From assembly GCA_910586385.1 (NCBI GenBank), contig CAJUGX010000004.1, positions 62,001 through 126,000 on the forward strand: a stretch of DNA of 64,000 bases, written 5' to 3'. How positions within the stretch are numbered: position 1 is the stretch's first letter; every line of letters starts with the position of its first letter. This document shows, piece by piece, positions 41,227 through 50,391 of the stretch. Source of the stretch: an uncultured Christensenella sp. GTDB lineage: Bacteria; Bacillota; Clostridia; Christensenellales; UBA1242. Under the pieces are notes generated by a model that was given only the letters and a program-made list of their open reading frames with translations, was not told where the DNA came from and ran no database searches. The translations under genes and the position numbers were made by a program.

Positions 41227-42480
41227 TTAAATCCTTTTTATGTCAGCCCCCAAAGACGAATATTTTTCTTCAATCCTCTCATATCCTCTGTCGATATAGT
41301 GCACATTTGAAATCGTGGTGTATCCTTCTGCCTTCATACCAGCAATGACAAGTGCTGCCCCTGCACGAAGATCAGATGCCGAGACGTCCGCTCCATAGAG
41401 TTTTTGCACTCCCGAGATGACCGCAGTCCTATCTTTGACCACAATGTTTGCACCCATCTTTCCAAGTTCTGGCACAAGCGAAAATCTGTTTTCGAAGATG
41501 TTTTCTGCCATCGTGCAAGCCCCCTCGCTGATACTCTGCAAAACCATCATCTGCGGTTGCAAATCAGTTGGGAAAAATGGATATGGAAGAGTTTGAATTT
41601 TGTCAATTGACAAAAGTCTTTTGTCTGCTCTCAACCTTATTTTATCATTATAAACATCAATTTGGCAAGCAGTTTGCTTCAAAAATGAAAGTAGTGCTTC
41701 GTTGTGCCAAGCAAGTGCGTTGTGAACCGTCACATCTCCACCACAAGTGGCAGCAGCAAGCAGATATGTCCCACAGATGATTCGATCAGGCATCACCTCA
41801 TACTCTCCGCCATGCAGCTTTTCAACACCGACAATCTCAATACAATCTGTGCCAGCACCATGAATGTTTGCACCCATCTTGTTTAAGAAATTTTGCAAAT
41901 CGACAATCTCAGGCTCTTTTGCTGCACCATAGATCTTTGTTGTCCCTTGCAGAAGGCTTGCACACATCATCAGACTTTCAGTCGCACCCACACTCGGAAA
42001 GTCAAATACCACTTTGCCTGCCTTCATGTTTTCGGCATTGCAATAGATATAGCCATGTCTTTCAACGACTTTTACGCCAAGACTTTTGAAACCTCTGAGA
42101 TGTATGTCGATTGGTCTTGCTCCAATCTTGCATCCCCCAGGAAAAGCAATGCTTGCCTTTCGAAATCTGCCAAGAAGTGCCCCAAGCATAAAAATAGACG
42201 CCCTCACCTTTTGCGTAAGGTCGTGTGTAATCTTTTGATTTTCAATTTTTTGTGTATCTATGTAAAGTGTCGCCTCTTTTGCAAGTGATGAGACATTCAT
42301 TGTTTTCAAGATTTCTCTCATGCACCTGACATCTGAAATGTCGACACAGTTTTTTATCTCTATTTTTCCGTCACACAAAATCACTCCAGCAAGAATTGGC
42401 AAAATGGCATTCTTTGCTCCTTCAACGTTGACATCGCCAACAAGCCGTTTCCCACCGAATATTTTCAGTTTGTTTTCCAT
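41227..42480 (-). CDS. murA: UDP-N-acetylglucosamine 1-carboxyvinyltransferase MurA
   Basis: A 417-residue enzyme of two inside-out alpha/beta barrels. GAKNAILPI holds the UDP-GlcNAc site near 20. The active-site loop near 115, FPGGCKIGARPIDIHL, contains the PEP-binding Cys. It makes the first committed peptidoglycan precursor and is the target of fosfomycin. It precedes ftsQ by 2 nt. There is no good ribosome binding site visible upstream of the ATG. Confidence 0.97.
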   Translation of the reverse strand: MENKLKIFGGKRLVGDVNVEGAKNAILPILAGVILCDGKIEIKNCVDISDVRCMREILKTMNVSSLAKEATLYIDTQKIENQKITHDLTQKVRASIFMLGALLGRFRKASIAFPGGCKIGARPIDIHLRGFKSLGVKVVERHGYIYCNAENMKAGKVVFDFPSVGATESLMMCASLLQGTTKIYGAAKEPEIVDLQNFLNKMGANIHGAGTDCIEIVGVEKLHGGEYEVMPDRIICGTYLLAAATCGGDVTVHNALAWHNEALLSFLKQTACQIDVYNDKIRLRADKRLLSIDKIQTLPYPFFPTDLQPQMMVLQSISEGACTMAENIFENRFSLVPELGKMGANIVVKDRTAVISGVQKLYGADVSASDLRAGAALVIAGMKAEGYTTISNVHYIDRGYERIEEKYSSLGADIKRI

Positions 42481-42528
42481 AAAAGCAGTATATGAAAATA
42501 ATTTTTTCTTGCCACTCTTCGCTATGTT

Positions 42529-42801
42529 CTACACTTTGCCGTTTCCCTTGCCACCAAGATTGCGGATTTCTTGCACAAAATCTGACGCCTCTTTTGCAGT
42601 TGAGAAAAGGTATTTCTCATCCGAAGTAACCCAATATTCGTAACTCACTTTTTCGTCTTGGTCAATCCAAACGTCATAAGATATCGTCTCGCCATATCTG
42701 TCACTTTGACAACGAACTGTTGAAACCAATCCGCTTATAACTCTGCCATGTGAGTCTGTATAGACTCTGTCTTTAACACCAAACTTTGTGTTGAAATGCA
42801 T
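42529..42801 (-). CDS. small protein of unknown function between ftsW and murA
   Basis: A 90-residue soluble protein: MHFNTKFGVKDRVYTD, a middle beta-rich part (SYDVWIDQDEKVSYEYWV) and a helix (TAKEASDFVQEIRNLG). No family recognised. It occupies the slot where murG usually lies. The ribosome binding site GAGAGGTG is in the stem of an inverted repeat (42803-42847), so translation may be gated. Confidence 0.6.
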   Translation of the reverse strand: MHFNTKFGVKDRVYTDSHGRVISGLVSTVRCQSDRYGETISYDVWIDQDEKVSYEYWVTSDEKYLFSTAKEASDFVQEIRNLGGKGNGKV

Positions 42802-42802
42802 A

Positions 42803-42847
42803 AAACACCTCTCTTATGTTGACATTGTATCTCAAAGAGAGGTGTTT
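42803..42847 (-). other. hairpin that covers the ribosome binding site of the 90-residue protein
   Basis: AAACACCTCTC and GAGAGGTGTTT form a perfect 11-bp stem with a 23-nt loop. On the minus strand the second arm, GAGAGGTG, is the Shine-Dalgarno sequence, and it ends one base before the ATG. It may also act as a weak terminator after ftsW. Confidence 0.6.
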
Positions 42848-42864
42848 GTCAAAAATTCTGATTT

Positions 42865-43974
42865 TCACTTTTTTCGAGACTGCCTTGACACACTTATCGC
42901 CACACCAATCGCCGCCATAAAAACTGCAACTGAAGTTCCACCGCTTGAAATAAATGGAAGAGGAAGTCCAGTAGGAGGAATGCTCCCAGTGACAACCGCA
43001 ATGTTGAGCATCGTCTGCACTGCAATCACAATTCCAATCCCGCAAGCAAGCAAACAGCCAAAACGATCTTTTGCACCGAGACCAATTTTGAAAAGGCAAA
43101 CCACCAATGTGACATAAACACAAATCAGTGCAACTGCTCCGACAAGTCCAAGTTCTTCACCTATGATTGAGAAAATGAAATCTGACTCAGCAAAAGGGAG
43201 AAAGAGGTATTTTTGTCGGGAGTTGAAAAGTCCAACTCCAAACCATCCACCATTGCCAAGACTGTAAAGCGACTGAATAAGTTGAAAACCTTCGCCTTGC
43301 GGTGACGCCCAAGGATTGAGGAACGCAAACAATCTTTTCATACGATATGGCTCTGCCAAAATCAATACAGGCACAGCCATCGCTGCAAGTGATGAAAAAA
43401 GGATTGTGTGTTTTTTGTTCATTCCGCCAATGATAAGCATAAAGAGAGTGACAAGTCCAAGACACATCGTCACACTCATACTCGGCTCAATGATGACAAG
43501 CACACAAAACACTCCAGCGACCGCAATCGGTGGCAAAAGTCCTTTGAAAGTTTTTATTTTGTCATGATACTCCGACAGATAATAGGCCAGAAAAAGCACC
43601 ACTGCAAACTTGGTTATTTCTGATGGTTGGATAGATATTCCAAAAAAGTTTACCCAGCGGTTTGCCCCATAGCTCTGCACTCCAAATCCTGGCACAAAAA
43701 CAAGTATCAAAAGCACGACACAAACTGCCAAAATCACATAACGAAACTTTTTCAAAATATGATAATCAATGAAGGCGAAAAACACAAGAGCAGCAATGCC
43801 AAGCACGACCCCAAAAAGCTGCTTGAATAGGAAAAAATATTCGTTGCCATATCGATATGCGGCCGAATAACTGCTTGCGCAATAAACCATCAAACAACCA
43901 AATCCAACCAGGAAGAGCGTCAGGAGGACGGTGGCGATTTCACGCTTTGAAAATTTCGAAATTTTCCACTTCAT
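42865..43974 (-). CDS. ftsW: cell division protein FtsW (SEDS glycosyltransferase)
   Basis: A 369-residue SEDS protein with about ten membrane segments. Motifs: IQPSEITKFAVVLFLAYYL (near 115), NPWASPQGEGFQLIQSLYSLGNGG (near 218) and the C-terminal LPFISSGGTS (near 335). It polymerises septal peptidoglycan with a class b PBP that is not in this window. It overlaps murD by 4 nt. Confidence 0.95.
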   Translation of the reverse strand: MKWKISKFSKREIATVLLTLFLVGFGCLMVYCASSYSAAYRYGNEYFFLFKQLFGVVLGIAALVFFAFIDYHILKKFRYVILAVCVVLLILVFVPGFGVQSYGANRWVNFFGISIQPSEITKFAVVLFLAYYLSEYHDKIKTFKGLLPPIAVAGVFCVLVIIEPSMSVTMCLGLVTLFMLIIGGMNKKHTILFSSLAAMAVPVLILAEPYRMKRLFAFLNPWASPQGEGFQLIQSLYSLGNGGWFGVGLFNSRQKYLFLPFAESDFIFSIIGEELGLVGAVALICVYVTLVVCLFKIGLGAKDRFGCLLACGIGIVIAVQTMLNIAVVTGSIPPTGLPLPFISSGGTSVAVFMAAIGVAISVSRQSRKK

Positions 43975-45266
43975 TTCACGCTCCCAAGCACAAGGGTTTT
44001 GAATCTTTCTCCACGCTCTGCATAAGAAGAAAACTCATCAAAACTTGAGCACGCTGGCGACAACAAAACATGGTCTCCGCTCTTTGCTTTTCCGATTGCA
44101 TAAAGCACCGCCTCATCAAACTTTTCAAAGAGTGAGCAGTGATATCCAAATGAGACTGCAGAAGTGAAAATGTTGTTTCCTTCTTCGCCAAAGCACACAA
44201 CTTCTTTCAAGTCATACCCCAGAGAAAAAATCTCTGCATAATCAATCTCTTTTCCTCTTCCACCGACAAGGAGAATGATTCTCTCATTCTCAAACGCTGA
44301 TACACACGCAACGACACTTGCAACGTTTGTTGCCTTGCTGTCATCAACAAAAGTGACGCCATTGACGCTGCCAACAATCTCCATTCTGTGTCCAGCCACG
44401 GAGAAAGTTGAGACGGCATTTTTTATCGCTTCTGCACTCACTTTGAATGAAACACAAAGTGCAATTGCAGCGAGCACATTCTCAAGATTTTTCTCGCCTC
44501 TAAGTGGAATATCTGAAATGTCCAAAAGTTTCTTTTTTCCGTAAAAAATCTGTTCATTTTTCACAAAAACGCCCTTTTTTAGCACTTTTTTCGAAAAATA
44601 AAGCCTTTTTTTGTGTGCAGAGACGCCTCTTGCAACATCGTCATCAAGATTCAAAACAAGCGGATTATTTCGCCCCATATTCATTGCAATTTTCTCTTTT
44701 GTTTTCACATATTCCTCAAAACTTCCATGCCTGTCCAAGTGGTCTGGTTTTATGTTCAAAATCGCAGCAGCATAAGGCTTGAAAAATCTGCTTGTCTCAA
44801 GTTGAAAGTTGCTTACTTCACACACAACCACGCTTTGCTTTGTTGTCTTTTCACAAACCGCAGAAAAAGGGAGTCCGATGTTTCCACACAAAAAAGTTGA
44901 AATCCCCGCCTCTTTCAAAATGCGATTTGCAAGCATGCTCACAGTTGTCTTTCCGTTTGTCCCAGTGACCGCAACAATTCTTCCTTTTGACAAAAGATAA
45001 GCAAAATCAAGTTCGGAAAAAACAGGGATTTTTCGCTGCTTGAAATTTTCCAAAAGAGTGTTTCCAATGACCTTGATGCCTGGACTCAAAACCACAAAAT
45101 CAAACTGCTCGTCCATCGGATTTCTGACAAATCCAACATAGTCCCAAAACTTTGGATTCTCATCATAAAAACTCACATGAGCCATATGCTTCTGCAAGAT
45201 TTTTATCACTGCGCGACCACTGTCTCCAAGGCCATAAACCAACACTTTTTTGTTTCTTAATTTCAC
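43971..45266 (-). CDS. murD: UDP-N-acetylmuramoylalanine-D-glutamate ligase MurD
   Basis: A 431-residue Mur ligase. An N-terminal Rossmann-like UDP domain (VLVYGLGDSGRAV) is followed by the ATP loop GTNGKTT (near 103), NIKPDHLDRH and the C-terminal HRMEIVG, DDSKATN. It adds D-glutamate. I take GTG at 45266 as the start, because GAGGG lies 6 nt upstream. It follows mraY and overlaps ftsW by 4 nt. Confidence 0.96.
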   Translation of the reverse strand: MKLRNKKVLVYGLGDSGRAVIKILQKHMAHVSFYDENPKFWDYVGFVRNPMDEQFDFVVLSPGIKVIGNTLLENFKQRKIPVFSELDFAYLLSKGRIVAVTGTNGKTTVSMLANRILKEAGISTFLCGNIGLPFSAVCEKTTKQSVVVCEVSNFQLETSRFFKPYAAAILNIKPDHLDRHGSFEEYVKTKEKIAMNMGRNNPLVLNLDDDVARGVSAHKKRLYFSKKVLKKGVFVKNEQIFYGKKKLLDISDIPLRGEKNLENVLAAIALCVSFKVSAEAIKNAVSTFSVAGHRMEIVGSVNGVTFVDDSKATNVASVVACVSAFENERIILLVGGRGKEIDYAEIFSLGYDLKEVVCFGEEGNNIFTSAVSFGYHCSLFEKFDEAVLYAIGKAKSGDHVLLSPACSSFDEFSSYAERGERFKTLVLGSVK

Positions 45267-45285
45267 TTTCTGCCCTCGAAATTTT

Positions 45286-46251
45286 TTAGATTCCGACGGC
45301 CAAAACCCCCGCAAGAACAGCAAGCGAAACAGCCATCGTTATTACTATATATACGATGACAATTCTGTTTTCATGCACACCCTTTTGCTCAAAATGATGG
45401 TGGAGTGGTGCCATAAGAAACACCCTCTTTCTGGTGCGTTTGAAATGCAAAACTTGAATGATATCTGACAGCGACGAAAGCACAAACATTATCCCCATAA
45501 GAGGGAGCAAAAGTTCGAGTCCGCTCAGCACAGCAATCACCGCAATAAATCCCCCAAGAGCCAGTGAGCCAGTGTCTCCCATAAAGATTTTTGCGGGATA
45601 ACAATTTATCATCAAAAAGCCCAGAAGTGCTCCGCACATACCAAAACATTGAAGCGCCATGTTTTGCATTTCAATATTCCCAGTAAGAGCCAAAATCACA
45701 CCAAACACAAAGATATAAACAAACGAAACTCCGCCCGCCAATCCATCAAGTCCGTCAGTCAGATTGACACTGTTTGTTGTGGCAACCATGACAAGGATTG
45801 AAAGAGGAATGACGCCCCAAGAAATGTCAAATGTCAGATTGAAGAGAGTCAAGCTTGTCCTTCCAGACATATAAAGATAGATTGACACAATGAGTGCAAT
45901 GCCAACTTGTCCAATTATTTTTTGGTAAGGTCGAAGTCCCTCGTTGTGATGAAAATGCACTTTGACAAAATCATCCAAAAAGCCAAGCACACCATAGGCG
46001 ATTGTCACCACAAGGGCAAACCACGCCAAAAAAGTCTGCTCTGAAAAGAGAAAACAAGTTGCAAAAAAGAGCGTAACCAAAAAAATTATTCCGCCCATTG
46101 TAGGTGTTCCTTCCTTGCTTGCATGCTTGTCCACATAATGCAAAATGCTTTGTGATGCTTTCATTTTTTTGCAAAACCAAAGCACCACAGGGGCTATCAA
46201 ACTTGCAAAACACAAGCTCAACAGCCCGCACACGATATATTTAACAGCCAT
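45286..46251 (-). CDS. mraY: phospho-N-acetylmuramoyl-pentapeptide transferase MraY
   Basis: A 321-residue membrane enzyme that makes lipid I. Catalytic blocks: FLDDFVKV (near 113), NLTDGLDGLAGG (near 170) and the C-terminal PLHHHFEQKG. About ten membrane segments. The ATG at 46251 follows GGAG; it overlaps murE by 11 nt. It is in the normal murE-mraY-murD order. Confidence 0.97.
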   Translation of the reverse strand: MAVKYIVCGLLSLCFASLIAPVVLWFCKKMKASQSILHYVDKHASKEGTPTMGGIIFLVTLFFATCFLFSEQTFLAWFALVVTIAYGVLGFLDDFVKVHFHHNEGLRPYQKIIGQVGIALIVSIYLYMSGRTSLTLFNLTFDISWGVIPLSILVMVATTNSVNLTDGLDGLAGGVSFVYIFVFGVILALTGNIEMQNMALQCFGMCGALLGFLMINCYPAKIFMGDTGSLALGGFIAVIAVLSGLELLLPLMGIMFVLSSLSDIIQVLHFKRTRKRVFLMAPLHHHFEQKGVHENRIVIVYIVITMAVSLAVLAGVLAVGI

Positions 46252-47716
46252 ACCTTTCTCCTTTATTGCCGGTGTAAACAGGACTGCTCTCTTTGAAAAG
46301 TCCATACACAGCATCAAAGTCATTGTAAGGACGTTTGACAGTCCCCACCTCTTGATATTTCTCTGCTCCCTTGCCAGCAACAACAATTATGTCACCCTCA
46401 CGTGCAAAATCAATCATCTTCTTTATGGCAGTCTTTCTGTCTGGCTCAACCATATGAGGCTTTGTCATACCACTTTCAATGTCGGCAATGATGTCCGCCG
46501 ATTTCTCAAGCCTTGGATTGTCGTCAGTGAGACAAACATAGTCCGCATACTGCTCAGCAATTGCTCCCATCTGAGGACGCTTGCCCTTGTCACGATTTCC
46601 ACCGCATCCAAAGATGACATAGAGTTTGTTTTCAGTCAGCGTCCTTGCAGTCTTCAGCACATTCATAAGCCCGTCTGGCGAATGTGCAAAATCAATCACC
46701 ACATAACGACCAGTGTAATTGATGACATTAAATCTTCCTTCGACAGGGTTTACATATGCAAGACCTCTTGACAGTCCCTCATCATCAATGCCAAGTTTTT
46801 GACAAACACAAAGACTTGCAAGAGAGTTGTAAACATTGTAATCTCCAATCAAATTTGTTTTGATTGCCATAACGCTGTCGCAGACATTTGCAACAAAACT
46901 TGTGCCGTTCATAGAGCAACATGTGTCAATTGCAAAACAATCCGCCGGATTTTTGATACCATAAGAGACAATAGGCACATCGCACACACCATAAATATGT
47001 CTTGCACGCTCATCATCCACACAAACAACAGCACTCTTTATGTGGTCGCTGTTGAAAAATGATAGTTTTGCCTTTTCATAAGCATCCATTGTCCCGAAAT
47101 AATCCAAATGGTCTTGCGTGATGTTTGTCAAAACACCAACCTCAAACTTTATCCCGTTCACCCTCTTCTGGACGATGGCATGTGCAGAAACTTCCATTAC
47201 GACATACTCAACCCCAGCATTTTTCATATCAAGAAAGGTCTTGTGCAAAAAGTCCGCATCTGGAGTTGTCAATGGACAGTCAAGAGTATTTCCGTTGTAA
47301 TAAACACCATTTGTCCCAATGACTCCAACCGACTTGTTGTTCCGCTTCAAAATTTCACCAATGACATAAGAAGTGGTGGTCTTTCCATTTGTCCCTGAGA
47401 TTCCAACAATCTTCAAATCATCGCAAGCACGCTCATAAAAATTTGCCGCAGCCTTTGCAAACAAATCTCTCACATCTTGACATACGACCACATCGTCACC
47501 AACTTCAATGCCACTCAAGACAAGAAGGGCACCTTTCTTTTTTGCTTTCTTGCACCTGTCACTTGCTTTTTGCAAATCAGAAGTCAAACAGAAAAAGATT
47601 GTGTCTTTTTCCACTTTATCTACATCTTTTGTAAGAAGTCTGACCTCTCGCCCTCGAAATGCTTTCAGGCAACGATCTGAGATAAACTTGTTGTCAAAAA
47701 TCTTTTCAAAAACCAT
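46241..47716 (-). CDS. murE: UDP-MurNAc-tripeptide ligase MurE (diaminopimelate type)
   Basis: A 491-residue Mur ligase: GTNGKTTTSYVIG (near 109), NITQDHLDYFG and the C-terminal DNPR motif (TDDNPRLEKS, near 405). DNPR selects meso-diaminopimelate over lysine, which agrees with a clostridial spore former. It is followed directly by mraY (11-nt overlap), in turn murD. Confidence 0.97.
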   Translation of the reverse strand: MVFEKIFDNKFISDRCLKAFRGREVRLLTKDVDKVEKDTIFFCLTSDLQKASDRCKKAKKKGALLVLSGIEVGDDVVVCQDVRDLFAKAAANFYERACDDLKIVGISGTNGKTTTSYVIGEILKRNNKSVGVIGTNGVYYNGNTLDCPLTTPDADFLHKTFLDMKNAGVEYVVMEVSAHAIVQKRVNGIKFEVGVLTNITQDHLDYFGTMDAYEKAKLSFFNSDHIKSAVVCVDDERARHIYGVCDVPIVSYGIKNPADCFAIDTCCSMNGTSFVANVCDSVMAIKTNLIGDYNVYNSLASLCVCQKLGIDDEGLSRGLAYVNPVEGRFNVINYTGRYVVIDFAHSPDGLMNVLKTARTLTENKLYVIFGCGGNRDKGKRPQMGAIAEQYADYVCLTDDNPRLEKSADIIADIESGMTKPHMVEPDRKTAIKKMIDFAREGDIIVVAGKGAEKYQEVGTVKRPYNDFDAVYGLFKESSPVYTGNKGERYGC

Positions 47717-47803
47717 AACAACTCCTTTCGCTTCATTTTAATAGGTGTCAATCATGTTTGATATGCCAAAACAAAATAAGTCACTTTAAGACAAAATTTG
47801 CAC

Positions 47804-48925
47804 CTACTTTTTGCTTCCTATCTTTACTTCTTCAAAAATTTTCAAGGCATCGCTCTCAAAAGTTGTGCGAAGTCGCCTTTTTTTGTCTCTTTCAGAAAAA
47901 CTCTCTTCAATGAGTGCTCGCAACAATTCTTTGAATGGAACATCTTTGAAAAGGTAAAATGCAAGAGAGCCCGGGATGGAGTTTATCTCATTTACATAAA
48001 GCACTTTTCCCGCCTCATCATACAAGAAATCAACTCTCACAACGCCCTTGCAATCAAAAAGTTCATAGACATTTTCAGTGAGGCGTGCCACCTTCTTTGC
48101 AAGGTTTTTGTCGACCTCTTTGTTTTTTGCGTGCTCGCTCAAATACTTGTCTTCAAAGGTAAAAATGTTTGTTTTGTTTTTTACCTCATTGACACTTGAC
48201 GATATCAATTCTTCTCTAAAAGAGAAGCACGCACAGTTAAACTCTCTCAAGTTTTGCACCAACACTTCAATCAAAACTTTTTCGTCAAAAGAAAATGCAA
48301 GCGAAAGCGCTTCTTCAAGTTTTGATTCATCTTCGCAGATTGATATCCCAATGCTGCTTCCAAGATTTGCAGGTTTGACAATCATAGGAAAAGACAATGC
48401 CTTTGCAACCTCTCTCAACTTTTCCTCTTTGTTTCTCTCATATTCACATTTGCGCAATGAAACATACTTTGGCGATGGAATGCCATTTGCATCAAAAACA
48501 TCTTTCATGAAAACTTTGTCCATGCAGAGAGCAGAAGATGTCACCCCACATGATGTCTGTGAAATGTCACAACATTCAAAAAGGCCTTGGACTGAGCCAT
48601 CTTCACCGACACGTCCATGACAACAGTTGAGCACTGTTGAAATTTTGCACATATGCACAAATCTTCCATTCTTCTTCACGAGAAGATCATTCTCCCCCAA
48701 AACAAGAGTGACTCGTTTTTTGGCTTTTGCGTTTTTCTTGAAGTTTTGAAACACTTTGATATTTTCAAGATTGTCAGCAGTCCACCAAAGCCCTTCTTTG
48801 TCTATGTAGATTGGGATATATGAATACTCAGCAGGCAAAAACCTCATCGTTTGGATTGCCGTGATGATTGAGATGTCATGTTCAACACTCGTCCCACCAA
48901 ACAGAATCGCAATTTTTTCTTTCAT
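47804..48925 (-). CDS. ddl: D-alanine-D-alanine ligase
   Basis: A 373-residue ATP-grasp enzyme: GGTSVEHDIS at the start, ATP-binding VKPANLGSSIGIS near 195 and NEINSIPGSLAFYLF near 325 with metal-binding Glu/Asn. The C-terminus carries a charged tail (SFSERDKKRRLRT). It makes the D-Ala-D-Ala dipeptide that the MurF ligase encoded upstream attaches. It lies in the order murF-ddl-murE. Confidence 0.96.
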   Translation of the reverse strand: MKEKIAILFGGTSVEHDISIITAIQTMRFLPAEYSYIPIYIDKEGLWWTADNLENIKVFQNFKKNAKAKKRVTLVLGENDLLVKKNGRFVHMCKISTVLNCCHGRVGEDGSVQGLFECCDISQTSCGVTSSALCMDKVFMKDVFDANGIPSPKYVSLRKCEYERNKEEKLREVAKALSFPMIVKPANLGSSIGISICEDESKLEEALSLAFSFDEKVLIEVLVQNLREFNCACFSFREELISSSVNEVKNKTNIFTFEDKYLSEHAKNKEVDKNLAKKVARLTENVYELFDCKGVVRVDFLYDEAGKVLYVNEINSIPGSLAFYLFKDVPFKELLRALIEESFSERDKKRRLRTTFESDALKIFEEVKIGSKK

Positions 48926-48972
48926 AAAAATTCTCCTTAACTTTATTTATTATGAAAAATTTCTGACATGTG

Positions 48973-50391
48973 TCATCGAATGTTGTCAGGAAAGTCATTT
49001 TCAAAAAGCACCACATCCCCTTTTTGCAAGATGGACTTCAGAAGAATTTGTTGCTCTTTTCTTGTCTTTGCGTAGAAAATCTGCTCGTCTCGCATGCCGG
49101 ACTCTTTTGCCCCTTTAGAAAGATTTTCTTTGTTTGCCTCATTCATGATGACAAAAATGTCAGCAACCTCTCCGACCAGTTTACCCGCCAAAAAATTTTG
49201 CTCGGCTTGTGATGAGCCAAGTTCCACCATCCCTGGAGAGACAACCACTCTTCTAGTCTTAAATTGTGAAATGGTTTTAAGAGCTTCCTTAAACCCGTCT
49301 ATGTTGCTGTTGTAAGAATCATCAATCACATCAACAAACTCACCTTTGATAAGCTCAAGTCTGTGAGGGGCTGATTGAAGTTTCTCAATCGCCTTGTGCA
49401 CAGAATACAAACTCTCTCCCAAAAGGTAAGCCATAGTGCCAGCAACCACAATGTTGTCAATGTTTGAGCTTCCCAAAAGTTTTGTCTGGCAATCAAACTT
49501 TTGCCCATCAATCACAAAGACAAACTTTGAGCCTTGAGGTGTTGCCTGAATATCCTCCGCATAAGCAAAACTGCCCTTTTCACATACAAGATATTTTTTG
49601 TGCTTATATCTGTCATAGAGTTTTTTTGTCGATGAACTTTTCCCATTGAAGACAACCAAATCTTTTGTCGCTTCGCAAAGCTCGTACTTTGTGTCTTCAA
49701 TCTTTTCAATCGTACCAAAACTTTCCAGATGACAACTTCCAATCGGAGTCATTATCCCAAAATCGACACCTACAAAGTCTGCCAAAAATTTGATATCTCC
49801 ACTGTGTCTTGCACCCATCTCAACAATAAAGAAATCATCCGTCTCTTTCAGGTTTTCCAAAATTGCTTTTGACACCCCCATAGGCGTGTTGAAACTTTTT
49901 GGAGTTGCACAAACATCAAATTCTTCTTTCAAAATTTGATACAAAAAGTTTTTTGTTGACGTCTTGCCAAAACTTCCAGTTATGCCAATTTTTTTACCAG
50001 AAAAACCCTTCAGTTTCTTCTTTGCTTTCTTAATAAAATGAATTTTTATTGTTTTTTCAATGGGCTCAGCCAATAAATATGGCGCGCATAAAATAAATGG
50101 ATAATAAATTCCACTCAAAATAATTGGAATAATTAAATAAATATTTTTAATTAAATAAAATATTACAAAAAAATATAAAAAATTAAATAAAAATATAATA
50201 AAAATCAATCTTTTTATTCTTTTTGTAAACGCCAGAGTGCTTTTGCCACCGAATAAAAACGGATTTTTAATAATTATTTTTATATAATTTTTTATTTTAT
50301 AATTTTCTAATTGAAATGCCTTAATAAAAATAATTGAAAAAATGGTAAATATTATTGAAATAATTGTCGAATAAATTACAAACATTTTCAC
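48973..50391 (-). CDS. murF: MurF-like ligase with an N-terminal membrane domain
   Basis: A 472-residue protein. The catalytic part from about 130 onward has GITGSFGKTSTKNF (ATP loop), IVEMGARHSGDIKFL and DDSYNSN, the MurF pattern; it would attach D-Ala-D-Ala. Instead of the normal N-terminal UDP-substrate domain, residues 1-125 form at least three membrane segments (MKMFVIYSTIISIIFTIFS, LIFIIFLFNFLYFFVIFYLI and IILSGIYYPFILC). The DNA of this part is very AT-rich: bases 50101-50220 hold 10 G or C in 120. Location in the mur cluster supports MurF function, probably at the membrane. It overlaps the hydrolase gene by 4 nt. Confidence 0.85.
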   Translation of the reverse strand: MKMFVIYSTIISIIFTIFSIIFIKAFQLENYKIKNYIKIIIKNPFLFGGKSTLAFTKRIKRLIFIIFLFNFLYFFVIFYLIKNIYLIIPIILSGIYYPFILCAPYLLAEPIEKTIKIHFIKKAKKKLKGFSGKKIGITGSFGKTSTKNFLYQILKEEFDVCATPKSFNTPMGVSKAILENLKETDDFFIVEMGARHSGDIKFLADFVGVDFGIMTPIGSCHLESFGTIEKIEDTKYELCEATKDLVVFNGKSSSTKKLYDRYKHKKYLVCEKGSFAYAEDIQATPQGSKFVFVIDGQKFDCQTKLLGSSNIDNIVVAGTMAYLLGESLYSVHKAIEKLQSAPHRLELIKGEFVDVIDDSYNSNIDGFKEALKTISQFKTRRVVVSPGMVELGSSQAEQNFLAGKLVGEVADIFVIMNEANKENLSKGAKESGMRDEQIFYAKTRKEQQILLKSILQKGDVVLFENDFPDNIR

